Shown: positions 40,693-49,873 of the stretch, in pieces
Layout: each line of letters begins with the position of its first letter
Numbering within the stretch: position 1 is the first letter of the stretch
Source: Desulfonatronovibrio hydrogenovorans DSM 9292
Lineage (GTDB): Bacteria; Desulfobacterota; Desulfovibrionia; Desulfovibrionales; Desulfonatronovibrionaceae
Reading direction: 5' to 3'
Length of the DNA: 64,000 nt
Assembly (NCBI RefSeq): GCF_000686525.1
Contig: NZ_JMKT01000008.1
Span: 62,001-126,000 of the forward strand
Position numbers and translations under genes: made by a program
Notes under the pieces: model-generated
What the model was told of the DNA's origin: nothing
Database searches by the model: none
The model's input: only the letters and a program-made list of their open reading frames with translations

Positions 40693-41202
40693 GTGACTTC
40701 AACCGGAGAAAGTATAATCCTGGGCATTGATCCAGGCTCGAGATGCACCGGGTATGGGATTGTAAAAGAGGTCTCCGGAAGGCTGTCCCTGGTCAAGGCC
40801 GGGACCATAAGGCCCGATCAGACCGGAGACATGAGTGTGCGGCTGGCTGGAATTTTTGCCGGCATTTCCAGCCTTGTCCAGGAGTTCAGACCTGCTGAGG
40901 CGGCTGTGGAGGAGGTTTTCACCGCCAGGAATGCTTCATCCGCCCTGAAGCTTGGCCAGGCCAGGGGGGCAGCTGTTGTGGCCTGCTCCCATCTGGGTAT
41001 TCCGGTTTTTTCCTATGAGCCGACCATGATCAAGAAGTCTGTAGTTGGGGTTGGCCGGGCGGATAAGGACCAGGTTGCCTTTATGGTGGCCAGGCTGCTG
41101 GGTGCCAGGGACAGTCTGGCCAGAGACGCCACCGACGCCCTGGCCGTTGCCGTGACCCATCTGAACCATCGTCGGTTAACCAGACTCAAGGGGTGGAAAT
41201 GA
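40693..41202 (+). CDS. ruvC: Holliday-junction resolvase RuvC
   Basis: A 169-residue RuvC, GTG start with AGGAAGG upstream. The RNase H-like fold has 'ILGIDPGSRCTGYGIV' (first catalytic Asp), 'EAAVEEVFTARNASSALKLGQARG' (Glu), and 'RDATDALAVAVTH' (final Asp pair). It cuts junctions bound by RuvAB. Its stop overlaps the ruvA start (ATGA). Confidence 0.97.
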   Translation: MTSTGESIILGIDPGSRCTGYGIVKEVSGRLSLVKAGTIRPDQTGDMSVRLAGIFAGISSLVQEFRPAEAAVEEVFTARNASSALKLGQARGAAVVACSHLGIPVFSYEPTMIKKSVVGVGRADKDQVAFMVARLLGARDSLARDATDALAVAVTHLNHRRLTRLKGWK

Positions 41203-41807
41203 TAGCCTTTATCCAGGGGACTGTATTGAGCCTGGCTGAAAAGTCCTGTATCCTGCTGACTGCTTCAGGCCTTGGCTATGAAGTGCATGTTTCAGCCCGG
41301 GACCTGCAGGAACTTCCCGGGATCGGGCAGGATGCTCAGCTGTACATCAGCACCGTTGTCCGGGAGGATGCTCTGGACCTGTATGGTTTTTTTTCTCTGG
41401 AAGAAAGGGAAACCTTCAATGTCCTGCTGAATACTCCTAAGCTCGGCCCCAAGACAGCTCTGGCTATTCTGGGTATTTTCAGTCCGGAAAAACTGCAGAA
41501 TATAGTTTCCAGCGAGGATGAAAGAATGCTTTCCCAGGTCCCGGGTATTGGGACTAAATCAGCCAGAAGGATCCTCATTGATCTGAAGGACAGACTAAAA
41601 AGCGTTGCACCTGGAAAGCCAGGACCGGCTTCCAGCCGAAAAAAGCCTTCAGTAAGAGAGGATGTGCTGGCTGGCCTGGTCAGCCTGGGCTATGCCCCGG
41701 TGGAAGTGGCCCACATCCTTGACAGTCTCCTGGAGAACGAGCCTGATCTGGATGTCAGCTCAGCCATCAGGGCTGTGCTCAAGGAAAAGGCAAAGGAAAA
41801 ATTATAG
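41199..41807 (+). CDS. ruvA: Holliday-junction DNA-binding protein RuvA
   Basis: A 202-residue RuvA. I start at ATG 41199 because AAGGGG sits 5 bases before it, giving an ATGA overlap with ruvC; a GTG two codons up is less likely. It has an OB-fold N-terminus, an HhH region ('[17 protein letters not shown]', '[21 protein letters not shown]') and a C-terminal three-helix domain ('[22 protein letters not shown]') that binds RuvB. It recognises the four-way junction. Confidence 0.96.
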   Translation: MIAFIQGTVLSLAEKSCILLTASGLGYEVHVSARDLQELPGIGQDAQLYISTVVREDALDLYGFFSLEERETFNVLLNTPKLGPKTALAILGIFSPEKLQNIVSSEDERMLSQVPGIGTKSARRILIDLKDRLKSVAPGKPGPASSRKKPSVREDVLAGLVSLGYAPVEVAHILDSLLENEPDLDVSSAIRAVLKEKAKEKL

Positions 41808-41815
41808 CAGGGCAT

Positions 41816-42805
41816 ATGTCTTTAACCAGCACTGACGACCACATCAGGCCCCAGAGCCTGGATCAGTTTATCGGACAGGACGATTTGAGGGCCAACCTGC
41901 GGGTGTATCTGGAAGCTGCCAAGAGCAGGGGGCAGCACCTGGATCACGCCCTTTTGTACGGAAATCCCGGCCTGGGCAAAACAACCCTGGCTCAGATCAT
42001 GGCTTCGGAGCTGGGGGTGAATATTGTCTCCACATCCGGACCGGTGCTGGAGAGAAGCGCTGATCTGGCTGCCATCCTGACCAATCTGAGCCGGAACGAT
42101 CTTCTTTTTATTGACGAGATCCACAGGATGCCTGCCAGTGTGGAGGAGATACTCTATCCGGCCATGGAAGACTTCAGTCTGGACCTGATCATCGGCCAGG
42201 GGCCGGGGGCCAGAACAGTCAAGATAGAACTGGAGCCGTTCACCCTGGTGGGAGCCACCACCCGTATCGGTCTTCTGACTTCGCCCTTGCGGGACAGGTT
42301 CGGAGTCATCTGCAGGCTGGAGTTTTACGACCCTGATGATCTGGCCAGGATTGTGCTTCGTTCAGCCAGGGTGTTCAAGGTCAATATTTCCAGGGATGGT
42401 GCTCTGGAAATAGGAAAAAGGTCCAGGGGAACCCCCCGGATTGCCAACAGACTTCTGCGCAGGGTCCGGGACTTTGCCCAGATGGACGGAAAAAAGACCA
42501 TAGATGCTAAACTGGCTGCCAGGGCTCTGGACCGGATGGATGTGGACTCCCTGGGGCTGGACCAGATGGACCGGAAAATCCTTGAGTGCATCATCAACCA
42601 GTTTTCCGGCGGCCCGGTGGGAGTGAAAACTGTTGCCGTGGCCTGCTCTGAAGAAGTGCGTACCCTGGAAGAGATTTATGAGCCCTATCTCATCCAGTGC
42701 GGATTTCTCAAGCGGACTCCCAGGGGCAGGGTAGTCACGGCCCGGGCTTATCAGCACCTCAAGGTGCTCAAGCAGGGCATGCTGCCTTTTTCTTCCCAGG
42801 ATTAA
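41816..42805 (+). CDS. ruvB: Holliday-junction helicase RuvB
   Basis: A 329-residue AAA+ ATPase. Motifs are '[18 protein letters not shown]', Walker A '[16 protein letters not shown]', Walker B '[10 protein letters not shown]', '[18 protein letters not shown]' (arginine finger region), and the C-terminal winged helix. It drives branch migration with RuvA. It begins 8 bases after ruvA and ends the ruv unit, 24 bases before thyX. Confidence 0.97.
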   Translation: MSLTSTDDHIRPQSLDQFIGQDDLRANLRVYLEAAKSRGQHLDHALLYGNPGLGKTTLAQIMASELGVNIVSTSGPVLERSADLAAILTNLSRNDLLFIDEIHRMPASVEEILYPAMEDFSLDLIIGQGPGARTVKIELEPFTLVGATTRIGLLTSPLRDRFGVICRLEFYDPDDLARIVLRSARVFKVNISRDGALEIGKRSRGTPRIANRLLRRVRDFAQMDGKKTIDAKLAARALDRMDVDSLGLDQMDRKILECIINQFSGGPVGVKTVAVACSEEVRTLEEIYEPYLIQCGFLKRTPRGRVVTARAYQHLKVLKQGMLPFSSQD

Positions 42806-42829
42806 CCAGAACAAAGGATCTCAGATCAG

Positions 42830-43555
42830 ATGCCTGAATCAAAACTCCAGGTCAAACTTCTCACCGGTACTCCCAACCCTGTTTCCCTGATCTATGCTGC
42901 ATTCAGGCAGTGCTACAGTCCCGGCTTTGCAGGCGATCTGTGGCCCAGGCTGGTCAATGGGGATGTTTCCAGGGATGAGCAGGCCGGGTTCATTGCCAAG
43001 GTCCTTGAATCCGGCCATGACAGTCCCATAGAGCATGTCAGTTACAGCTTTGCGGTTCAGGGTGTTTCCAGGGCCCTGACCCACCAGCTGGTCAGGCACA
43101 GGATTGCGTCTTATTCCCAGCAGAGTCAGCGCTATGTTGATGAGAGTGGCTTTGAATATGTTCTTCCGCCGGCCATTGCCAGAATTCCCGAGGCCAGGAA
43201 AAGGTATGAGGATTTCATGAGCATGACCGGCCAGGCTTACAGGGATCTCAAGGCCATACTCCAGGAACATGGACGGGGAAAAAAAGCCAATGAAGACGCC
43301 AGATTTGTACTTCCCCAGGCAGCAGAATCCAAGATTGTCATAACCATGAACTGCCGCAGCCTGATTCATTTTTTTGAACTCCGGTGCTGTGAACGGGCTC
43401 AGTGGGAGATAAGGAAAATGGCCTGGAAGATGCTGAAGCTTTTAAGTACAGAGCTGCCGGTTATTTTTCAGCTGGCCGGTCCCAGATGCCGGCGCCTGGG
43501 ATACTGCCCGGAGGGAGAGAAGTTCACCTGCGGGAAAATGCCCCTACAGCCCTAG
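42830..43555 (+). CDS. thyX: FAD-dependent thymidylate synthase
   Basis: A 241-residue ThyX with its diagnostic 'RHRIASYSQQSQRY' (a variant of RHRxxSxNxxSxRY). It also has 'DSPIEHVSYSFAVQGVSRALTHQLVRH', 'RFVLPQAAESKIVITMNCRSLIHFFELRCCERAQWEIRKMAW' (in segments) and 'GYCPEGEKFTCGK'. It methylates dUMP using methylene-THF and FADH2, in place of ThyA. Its last 4 bases overlap the convergent membrane gene. Confidence 0.95.
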   Translation: MPESKLQVKLLTGTPNPVSLIYAAFRQCYSPGFAGDLWPRLVNGDVSRDEQAGFIAKVLESGHDSPIEHVSYSFAVQGVSRALTHQLVRHRIASYSQQSQRYVDESGFEYVLPPAIARIPEARKRYEDFMSMTGQAYRDLKAILQEHGRGKKANEDARFVLPQAAESKIVITMNCRSLIHFFELRCCERAQWEIRKMAWKMLKLLSTELPVIFQLAGPRCRRLGYCPEGEKFTCGKMPLQP

Positions 43556-44493
43556 TACAGGCTGGGCCAGTCCCTGACAAAGGTCTGAATTAGAGGTTCG
43601 TCCGAAGTCATGGCCGCAAATTCCAGATAGGAGACCATCCGGAAGACGAACACAGTCCAGATGATTACCGGACAGATGACAATGGCCGCCTTGTTCCTTA
43701 AAGGCTGGGGGCTCCGGACAATCCGCCACAGAACCAGAGAGGAAAGTACCAGGCATCCGGCATAGACTGCCCCGGGCAGGGCGGTATAGGTGTAGTCAAA
43801 GCTGAAGGGCATGACCAGGAAAAGCCAGGCACAGGTCAAGGGGGACAGGACCAGGAAGAAAATACCCCACCTGGCTCCAAAGCCCAGGGCAAAACGGTAG
43901 TAATCCCGACCGTAATCGTCCCTGTTTCTGCGTACCAGAAGATAGACCAGGCCGAGGGAGGCTCCGGCCCCTGCAGACAGGATAAAAACCTGAGTCAGAA
44001 TGGGCAGGAAGATGGAGTCAAGGCCGGGAACAACCTCGGGTATGACCAGGAGCTCCCGGAAAACCCCCCAGAACAGCAGGGCCAGAAGCATCTTCATGGC
44101 AGACAGCCCCACAAGCCCGATGACAATATGAATGGTCTTGTGTTTTTTGAGCCGATTCCACAGAAAATAGTACAGGCTGAAGAAAAGGGAAGCAATAAAG
44201 CTCAGATAGATGCCGGTTTTCCAGAAAATATCGTATGTTACCCAGACTCCGGCACTCTGAAAGTAAGAAGATGACAAGACCCAGAGTCCAACCACGACAA
44301 GACTTACCGAATATACGAACACAAGCCCCAGCCTGGCGGCCTGGGCTGCAAACTTGTCCATGAACACCTTTTTGCGGACAATTCCTGTCAGTTCGCTCAA
44401 AAGGGCAATGGCTGGAAGTCCTGTTGAGCATCCCATGAGCATGACAGCCAGTCCTGTGGACATGGCATCGTATATCGAGTATTCCAAAACCAT
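43552..44493 (-). CDS. Hypothetical eight-helix membrane protein
   Basis: A 313-residue protein, started at ATG 44493 because GGAGGAACC lies before it; a longer frame upstream lacks such support. It has about eight hydrophobic helices. Conserved-looking polar residues inside helices are 'MLMGCSTGLPAIA', 'FQ', 'GARWG' and 'WTVFVFRMVSYLEFA'. No heme-ligand His pattern or transporter signature was recognised, so I give no function. Convergent with thyX by 4 bases. Divergent from cpoB with 204 bases between the starts. Confidence 0.8.
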   Translation of the reverse strand: MVLEYSIYDAMSTGLAVMLMGCSTGLPAIALLSELTGIVRKKVFMDKFAAQAARLGLVFVYSVSLVVVGLWVLSSSYFQSAGVWVTYDIFWKTGIYLSFIASLFFSLYYFLWNRLKKHKTIHIVIGLVGLSAMKMLLALLFWGVFRELLVIPEVVPGLDSIFLPILTQVFILSAGAGASLGLVYLLVRRNRDDYGRDYYRFALGFGARWGIFFLVLSPLTCAWLFLVMPFSFDYTYTALPGAVYAGCLVLSSLVLWRIVRSPQPLRNKAAIVICPVIIWTVFVFRMVSYLEFAAMTSDEPLIQTFVRDWPSLY

Positions 44494-44697
44494 AGGTTCC
44501 TCCGGAAGTTCTGAGCAGGACAGCCCAGTGATCTTAAGGCCAGAATCTTGCCTTAAAACCATCTGCCAGGCAAGGATATTATGGTTCTGCAAAATCATAT
44601 TTCTTGAAAATTTTCAAATGATAACTTACATATCCATCAATGAATCCCTATCTTTTGCTAAACCCGGACTGACAATCCACACCCCAGGGAGCCGAGC

Positions 44698-45471
44698 ATG
44701 TTCTTAAGAAAAGCAGTTTTAACGGTCTGCCTGGCACTGCTTGCCGGCTGTGCCTATGGCCCACACCCAGGCAGTCTGCAAAGTCAGGAAAGAACCATTG
44801 GTGAGCTTGAAAGAAAAATACAGGACCATGAGCGCAGACTGGACCTGATCCGGGCTGATCTTGACCAGACCCGGACAAGTCTCGATCTTCTGCGTCAGGA
44901 AACAGCCCAGCGGATTATGGATCTGGAGCTGAACCTGGAGCCGGTCGGGGACGTGGCCGGACCACCCCCGGACACTTTGCAGCCAGAGTCTGGAAAGCAG
45001 GTCAGGACTGAGACGGTTCCGGCCCTTCAGGACTCTTTGAGGCAACCCCAGCCAAGGGGCACTCCTGAGCCGGCTCCGGCCCCTGTGCTTCAGGGCCGGT
45101 CCGATTATGACCGGGCTTTGGAGATGTACTTTGCTGAAGATGCTGAAGGGGCCAGACAGGGATTCAGGGATTTCATGGAGCGATATCCGGACAGTCCTCT
45201 TCTTCCCAATGCCTGGTACTGGCTGGCTGAAACATACTACATGGAAAAGGATTATCCCAGGGCCATTCTGACCTTCAGGCAGGTTCTGGACAGGTTTCCG
45301 GAAGATCCCAAGGCGCCCGATGCCCTGCTTAAGATCGGTTATTCATATGAAAGGCTGGGTGATCTCAGAAATGCTCTGTTTTATTTAGACGTCCTGACCA
45401 GGGATTACCCCGGGTCAGGCTCTGCAGCCAGGGCTGCGGACAGGAGCAGGGAGATCAGACAGAGACAGTAG
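44698..45471 (+). CDS. cpoB: Tol-Pal system protein CpoB/YbgF-like lipoprotein
   Basis: A 257-residue protein with signal sequence and lipobox ('LLAGC'; Cys near residue 18). A coiled coil (residues about 28-80, 'ELERKIQDHERRLDLIRADLDQTRTSLDLL') and a Pro/Gln-rich linker follow. The C-terminal TPR domain has the YbgF-type 'YDRALEMYFAEDAEGARQGFRDFMERYPDS', 'AWYWLAETYY', 'APDALLKIGYSYERLGD'. CpoB in E. coli tunes PBP1B and Tol function, but it is soluble there; a lipid anchor is a variant. The next gene, dprA, begins immediately after. Confidence 0.85.
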   Translation: MFLRKAVLTVCLALLAGCAYGPHPGSLQSQERTIGELERKIQDHERRLDLIRADLDQTRTSLDLLRQETAQRIMDLELNLEPVGDVAGPPPDTLQPESGKQVRTETVPALQDSLRQPQPRGTPEPAPAPVLQGRSDYDRALEMYFAEDAEGARQGFRDFMERYPDSPLLPNAWYWLAETYYMEKDYPRAILTFRQVLDRFPEDPKAPDALLKIGYSYERLGDLRNALFYLDVLTRDYPGSGSAARAADRSREIRQRQ

Positions 45472-45477
45472 TTGATC

Positions 45478-46620
45478 ATGGCTGAGTATTCCAGAGAAGA
45501 GCAGCTTTTTGCCGGACTGGCTCTGATCAGATCCAGGGGACTGGGGCCCAGGACCTGGCGGAAAATTCTGAGCAGGTATGGTTCTCCTGCCCGGGCCCTT
45601 GACCGGTGCGACCAGTGGAAGGATGAAGGCCTGGTCCGGGTTGATCAACTCCGGTCATTCAAGTCCGGATCCTGGAAAAAGGACGTTGAGCAGGAGCTGG
45701 AGGTAATCATCCGGAAAAAAATGCGGGTGGTTATCTGGTCGGACCCGGAGTATCCCCAGGCACTGACCAGGATAAGCGATCCTCCGGTCATGCTTTACTG
45801 CCGCGGCGATATTTCCCTGCTCAATAATCCCTGTCTGGCAGTGGTTGGTTCAAGACAAAGCTCAGCTTATGGTCTGGAAATGGCCAGGGATATCTGCGCA
45901 GAGCTGGCTTCCTGCGGGGTGACCATTGTATCCGGGTTTGCCTATGGAATCGACAGGCAGGCCCACCTGGCTGCGGTGGACCGGACCGGGGGGACCATTG
46001 CCGTCCTGGGAACTGGAATTGATCTGGTTTATCCGGGAGGAAACAAGGATCTGTGGATCAGGCTGGCTGAAAAAGGGTTGATTCTCACGGAGTTCAGTCC
46101 TGGAACCAGGCCTGATCCGGGCAATTTTCCATATCGGAACAGGATCATCAGTGGTCTCAGTCTCGGAGTGCTGGTGGTCCAGTCGGCCATGAAGAGCGGA
46201 AGCATGATCACAGCCAGACTGGCCCTGGACCAGAACCGGGAAGTCTTTGCCGTGCCCGGAGCTGTGACCATGGAGAATTACGGTGGATGCAACCATCTGA
46301 TCAAGGAGGGAGCCCACCTTGTCCAGTCGGCTGAGGATATTCTCCAGGTCCTGGCCCCCATTGTGCGGATATCTTCCCCGGCCACCCCGAAGCAGGCTGA
46401 CCAGGAGCCGGCCCGGAGTCTGCCGGAAGATCTGGATCCAGGGGCAAGGAAGGTGGTCCGCCACTTGCAATCCAACCCCGGAGTGCATATTGATGAATTG
46501 TCAGAAAAACTCGGCTGTTCCAGTCAGGAGATAAGCCGATCTCTGGTATCGCTGGAGATCAGGGGGCTGGTCAGAAGGGCGCCGGGCATGTATTATTCCC
46601 TGAAGGATCAGACAGGTTGA
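45478..46620 (+). CDS. dprA: DNA-processing protein DprA
   Basis: A 380-residue DprA. The Rossmann-like core has 'VVGSRQSSAYGLEMARDICAELASCGVTIVSGFAYGIDRQAH' (in segments), 'IAVLGTGIDLVYPGGN', 'FPYRNRIISGLSLGVLVVQS', 'SGSMITARLALDQNREVFAVPG', and a C-terminal winged-helix (DML1-like). It loads RecA on incoming single-stranded DNA in natural transformation, but is also widely present in non-competent bacteria. No other competence gene is in the window. The ATG is 6 bases after the cpoB stop; a TTG just before is also possible. Confidence 0.94.
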   Translation: MAEYSREEQLFAGLALIRSRGLGPRTWRKILSRYGSPARALDRCDQWKDEGLVRVDQLRSFKSGSWKKDVEQELEVIIRKKMRVVIWSDPEYPQALTRISDPPVMLYCRGDISLLNNPCLAVVGSRQSSAYGLEMARDICAELASCGVTIVSGFAYGIDRQAHLAAVDRTGGTIAVLGTGIDLVYPGGNKDLWIRLAEKGLILTEFSPGTRPDPGNFPYRNRIISGLSLGVLVVQSAMKSGSMITARLALDQNREVFAVPGAVTMENYGGCNHLIKEGAHLVQSAEDILQVLAPIVRISSPATPKQADQEPARSLPEDLDPGARKVVRHLQSNPGVHIDELSEKLGCSSQEISRSLVSLEIRGLVRRAPGMYYSLKDQTG

Positions 46621-46679
46621 AACAGACCTTTGTCTGCACCAGGGAGAGCAGCTTCCTGAAGCATTGCAGGAGATAAATT

Positions 46680-47063
46680 TTGCAGAAAATACCTTTGAAT
46701 CTGGCCAGACCGGGAATGGTTCTGGAAAAACCAGTGCTCAGAGACAATGGGCTGGTCCTGGTGGCCCAGGGCACCCAGTTGAGTGATGCCCTTCTGGGCA
46801 GGCTGGAAAATATGGGAGTCAGTACCATCACTGTGGAGGGTTCCCCCCTTGACCTGGAGGGCGGAGCCAGGTCTGTTTCCTATGAGGAAAGAATTGAATC
46901 CCTGGACCATATGTTCCGCAACTTCAGGGATGACCCGTGGATGATCAGGATGAAGGAGTTTATCCGGTCCTATTTTGAACGGAAGATGGCGGCCGGATCT
47001 TCGGGCCGGGATGCCGGTACCCAGGATGATTCCAAAGACAGCCATCCCCAGGAGCAGCAGTGA
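46680..47063 (+). CDS. Small protein resembling the N-terminus of HD-GYP-type proteins
   Basis: A 127-residue protein with TTG start and AGGAG upstream. Its N-terminus has 'IPLNLARPGMVLEKPVLRDNGLVLVAQGTQLSDALLGRLENMGVSTITV', the 'PGMVL...V....G..L...G..L' pattern of the DUF3391-type N-terminal region of HD-GYP and HDOD proteins. A helical, charged C-terminus follows with no catalytic domain. It overlaps the HDOD gene by one to four bases, so the two may act together as a split version of a regulator. Confidence 0.65.
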   Translation: MQKIPLNLARPGMVLEKPVLRDNGLVLVAQGTQLSDALLGRLENMGVSTITVEGSPLDLEGGARSVSYEERIESLDHMFRNFRDDPWMIRMKEFIRSYFERKMAAGSSGRDAGTQDDSKDSHPQEQQ

Positions 47064-47905
47064 TGGAAGATCTGTACACCCAGAATAAGGACAGGATCTT
47101 GTCGGTCAGGGATCTTCCCACTCTCCCTTCAGTCCTGGACCAGGTAACCGAGCTTGTCCAGGATCCTTCATCCTCAACCGATCAGGTGGCCAAGGTAATA
47201 TCCCAGGACCAGGTTCTGTCGGCCAAGGTCCTGAAAATGGTCAACTCGCCCATCTATGGGTTTCCCCGGCGTATCAGCACCATCCAGCACGCCCTGGTCC
47301 TGCTGGGGTTCAATGTTGTCCGGGGGCTGATCATCAGCACCTCGGTTTTTGACATCATGGCCAAATCAATGATGGGGCTGTGGGAGCACAGCCTGGGCTG
47401 CGCCATGGCCTGCGCCGGCATTGCCAGGCAGGCCGGATTCAAGGATCCGGAGGAGTATTCAGTGGCCGGACTGCTGCACGACCTGGGAAAAGTTGTCTCA
47501 GCTGTCCAGCTTCCTGAGGTCAAGGATGAAGTGGATGCAGCGGTCCGGGAAAAGGATCTGAGCTATTATCAGGCTGAAAAGGAAGTAATGGGTTTTTCCC
47601 ATGACCGGATCAATGCCTGGCTTTCGGATCACTGGAACCTGCCCCTGAGGCTCAGGGAGGGCCTGGTCTGGCATCATCGACCCAAGTCAGCCCAGCACTA
47701 CCCGGATGTGGCCTGCGTGGTCCATCTCGGGGACTTCATGGCCAGGGTCTTTCAGGTGGGCAGCAGCGGGGATGACCAGATCAGCTATCTGGACGGACAT
47801 ATTTTCAAGGTGCTCAAGCTCAAACAGTCCAACCTGGAAAAAGTAATGGATGAGCTGGACCGGGAATTCGCCGAGCTGAGCGGATTCAGGCCGGACCAGG
47901 ATTAG
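47063..47905 (+). CDS. HDOD domain protein
   Basis: A 280-residue HDOD protein. It has 'RDLPTLPSVLDQVTELVQDPSSSTDQVAKVISQDQVLSAKVLKMVNSPIYGFPRRISTIQHALVLLGFNVVRGL' in segments, and 'GLLHDLGKVVSA' as the HD-like part. The HD ligands are only partly preserved, as in HDOD families, which bind partners instead of cleaving. It may bind the downstream GGDEF protein or another nucleotide-signalling partner. The start ATG overlaps the previous stop (TGATG), with AGGAG upstream. Confidence 0.85.
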   Translation: MEDLYTQNKDRILSVRDLPTLPSVLDQVTELVQDPSSSTDQVAKVISQDQVLSAKVLKMVNSPIYGFPRRISTIQHALVLLGFNVVRGLIISTSVFDIMAKSMMGLWEHSLGCAMACAGIARQAGFKDPEEYSVAGLLHDLGKVVSAVQLPEVKDEVDAAVREKDLSYYQAEKEVMGFSHDRINAWLSDHWNLPLRLREGLVWHHRPKSAQHYPDVACVVHLGDFMARVFQVGSSGDDQISYLDGHIFKVLKLKQSNLEKVMDELDREFAELSGFRPDQD

Positions 47906-47916
47906 GTCCTGGAACA

Positions 47917-48852
47917 ATGATGAAAGCAGAAAAGCACTTTTTTCTCATCTCTGCCAATGCCGGGCTTTACCAGGGATTCAAGGATGTTTATCCAGAAGCC
48001 CAGTGGACCGTGTTTGAAAGGGGCAGGGGAGCCATTGAGCTTATTTTCAATAATCCTCCTGACCTGCTTATAGTGGACAGCAGGCTGCCTGACCTGGGAG
48101 GCACGGAGCTGATCCGGATATTCAAAAGTGAAAACGTCTACCGCCAGGTCCCTGTGATCATCTGCCTGGACAGGGAGGATATCGGCCCGGATCTGAACCT
48201 GACCGAGGTGGAGGTGGACGACTTTGTAATGAAGCCCCTGGACCCGGATCTGACCAGGATAAGGCTGGATCTGGTCATGGCCAGAGCCTCCTGGGAGCTG
48301 GATGCCAGTCCCCTGACCAAACTTCCGGGCAATACCTCCATCATCCACAAAATCCAGGACATGATGGACCGGAAAAATGACTTTGCCCTGGCCTATGCCG
48401 ACCTGGACAACTTCAAGTCTTACAACGACAAGTACGGCTTTTCCAGAGGCGATGAAGTCCTGATGATGACGGCCAGGATTATTGTTAACACCATCAGGGC
48501 ATTTGCCGGTATAGAGTCCTTTGTAGGGCACATCGGTGGAGATGATTTCGTTTTCATGGTTCCTCCGGACCAGGCAGAAAACGTCTGCCAGATACTGATC
48601 CGCAATTTTGACGGCATAGTGCCAAATTTTTATGATCAGGAAGACCGGGATCAGGGATATATCCGTTCCACGGACAGACAGGGCAATATCCTTGATTTTC
48701 CCATGATGAGCATTTCCGTAGCTGTTGTATTTAATATTGATGGAGAGCTGACCCATTATGGTCAGGCATCGGAAATAGCCATGAATCTCAAGAAACTTGC
48801 CAAACAGAAATCCGGAAGTGCCTATGTCCTGGACCGCAGAAAAACTGCCTGA
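47917..48852 (+). CDS. Receiver-like GGDEF diguanylate cyclase
   Basis: A 311-residue protein. An N-terminal receiver-like domain ('LLIVDSRLPDLGGTELIRIFKSE', phospho-Asp in VDSRLPD, 'VMKPLDPD' with the conserved Lys) precedes a GGDEF domain ('FALAYADLDNFKSYNDKYGFSRGDEVL', active-site 'GHIGGDDFVFMV'). The active-site variant GGDDF is compatible with diguanylate cyclase activity. It lies 11 bases after the HDOD gene, suggesting c-di-GMP output controlled by a phosphorelay. Its 3' end overlaps the XerC/D start by 29 bases. Confidence 0.9.
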   Translation: MMKAEKHFFLISANAGLYQGFKDVYPEAQWTVFERGRGAIELIFNNPPDLLIVDSRLPDLGGTELIRIFKSENVYRQVPVIICLDREDIGPDLNLTEVEVDDFVMKPLDPDLTRIRLDLVMARASWELDASPLTKLPGNTSIIHKIQDMMDRKNDFALAYADLDNFKSYNDKYGFSRGDEVLMMTARIIVNTIRAFAGIESFVGHIGGDDFVFMVPPDQAENVCQILIRNFDGIVPNFYDQEDRDQGYIRSTDRQGNILDFPMMSISVAVVFNIDGELTHYGQASEIAMNLKKLAKQKSGSAYVLDRRKTA

Positions 48853-49747
48853 AGAAATCCAGCATTTTCTGGCCTATCTGGATATTGAAAAAGGGTATTC
48901 CCGGGCAACTCTGGCTGCCTATGGCCGGGACCTGAATCAGTTCGAGGTCTTTTTACAGAAAAGGGAAAAATCCTGTGCCAGGCCCGGAGATATAGGCCGG
49001 CCCGATATCCATGCCTTCCTGGTCGAGCTGCACAAGGACTCCCTGTCCAAATCCTCCATGTCCAGAAAGCTGTCTTCTCTGCGCTCTTTTTTTGGTTTTC
49101 TCCGGAAAAACCGGAGGATTACAGCTGATCCCTGTCAAGGGGTTAAAAATCCCAGGCTGGAGAGAGCTCAGCCCAGGTTTCTGAATGTGGACCAGGCCCT
49201 GAACCTTATGGAAGCTTCCCTGGAGCCGTCACCCAGGTCCCTGCGCGACCAGGCCCTGGCTGAGCTGCTTTATGGTTCAGGACTCCGGGTCAGTGAAGCG
49301 GTCAGTCTGAACTTGGATGATGTGGATACCGGTCAGCTGGTTGCACGGGTTATGGGCAAAGGGGGTAAGGAGCGCCTGGTTCCCCTGACCAGGGCAGCAT
49401 CGCAGCGGATCAAAGAGTATATCCTGCAGCGCAAGGCTTTTAAGCCTGATCCCAGGGAGCAGGCTCTTTTTCTCGGGCTTCGGGGGAAGAGGCTGAATCG
49501 GCGCGAGGCAGCCAGGATCATTCACAAACTGGCTGGAATCGCTGCCCTGCCTCAGGGCGTTAATCCTCATGCCCTGAGACACAGCTTTGCCTCCCACCTG
49601 CTGCAGGGGGGAGCTGATCTTAGAAGCGTCCAGGAACTGCTGGGACACAGCCGCATCTCCACCACCCAGAGATATACCCATCTGAATCTGGAAGAGGTGA
49701 CCAGGGTCTATGACCGCGCCCACCCCAGGGCAGGCCGGAAAAAATAG
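48824..49747 (+). CDS. xerC: Tyrosine recombinase XerC/XerD
   Basis: A 307-residue tyrosine recombinase, started at ATG 48824 with GGAAG upstream. The N-terminal SAM-like domain has 'HFLAYLDIEKGYSRATLAAYGRDLNQF'. The catalytic set is R in 'YGSGLRVSEAVSL', K in 'GKGGKERLVPL', HxxR in 'NPHALRHSFASHLL', H in 'LGHSRISTTQRYTH' and the final Tyr. It would act with a partner at dif to resolve chromosome dimers. XerC and XerD cannot be told apart here, so the symbol is provisional. It is translationally linked to the diguanylate cyclase gene. Confidence 0.88.
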   Translation: MSWTAEKLPEEIQHFLAYLDIEKGYSRATLAAYGRDLNQFEVFLQKREKSCARPGDIGRPDIHAFLVELHKDSLSKSSMSRKLSSLRSFFGFLRKNRRITADPCQGVKNPRLERAQPRFLNVDQALNLMEASLEPSPRSLRDQALAELLYGSGLRVSEAVSLNLDDVDTGQLVARVMGKGGKERLVPLTRAASQRIKEYILQRKAFKPDPREQALFLGLRGKRLNRREAARIIHKLAGIAALPQGVNPHALRHSFASHLLQGGADLRSVQELLGHSRISTTQRYTHLNLEEVTRVYDRAHPRAGRKK

Positions 49748-49873
49748 GTCTGGTCCGGGCCTGCTCCACCTGCTTAAATCCCTGCTTGCCTAACAGGCTA
49801 AAAGTTACTAATCTTAATAAATCTGGAGTCATCAGACCAGGAGAGAAAATTTTTTCACGGGGTATCTTACAAT

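Noticed and set aside
47902-48756. 284-residue leftward frame opposite the receiver-GGDEF gene
   Set aside because: Antisense to a motif-bearing gene; low-complexity composition only.
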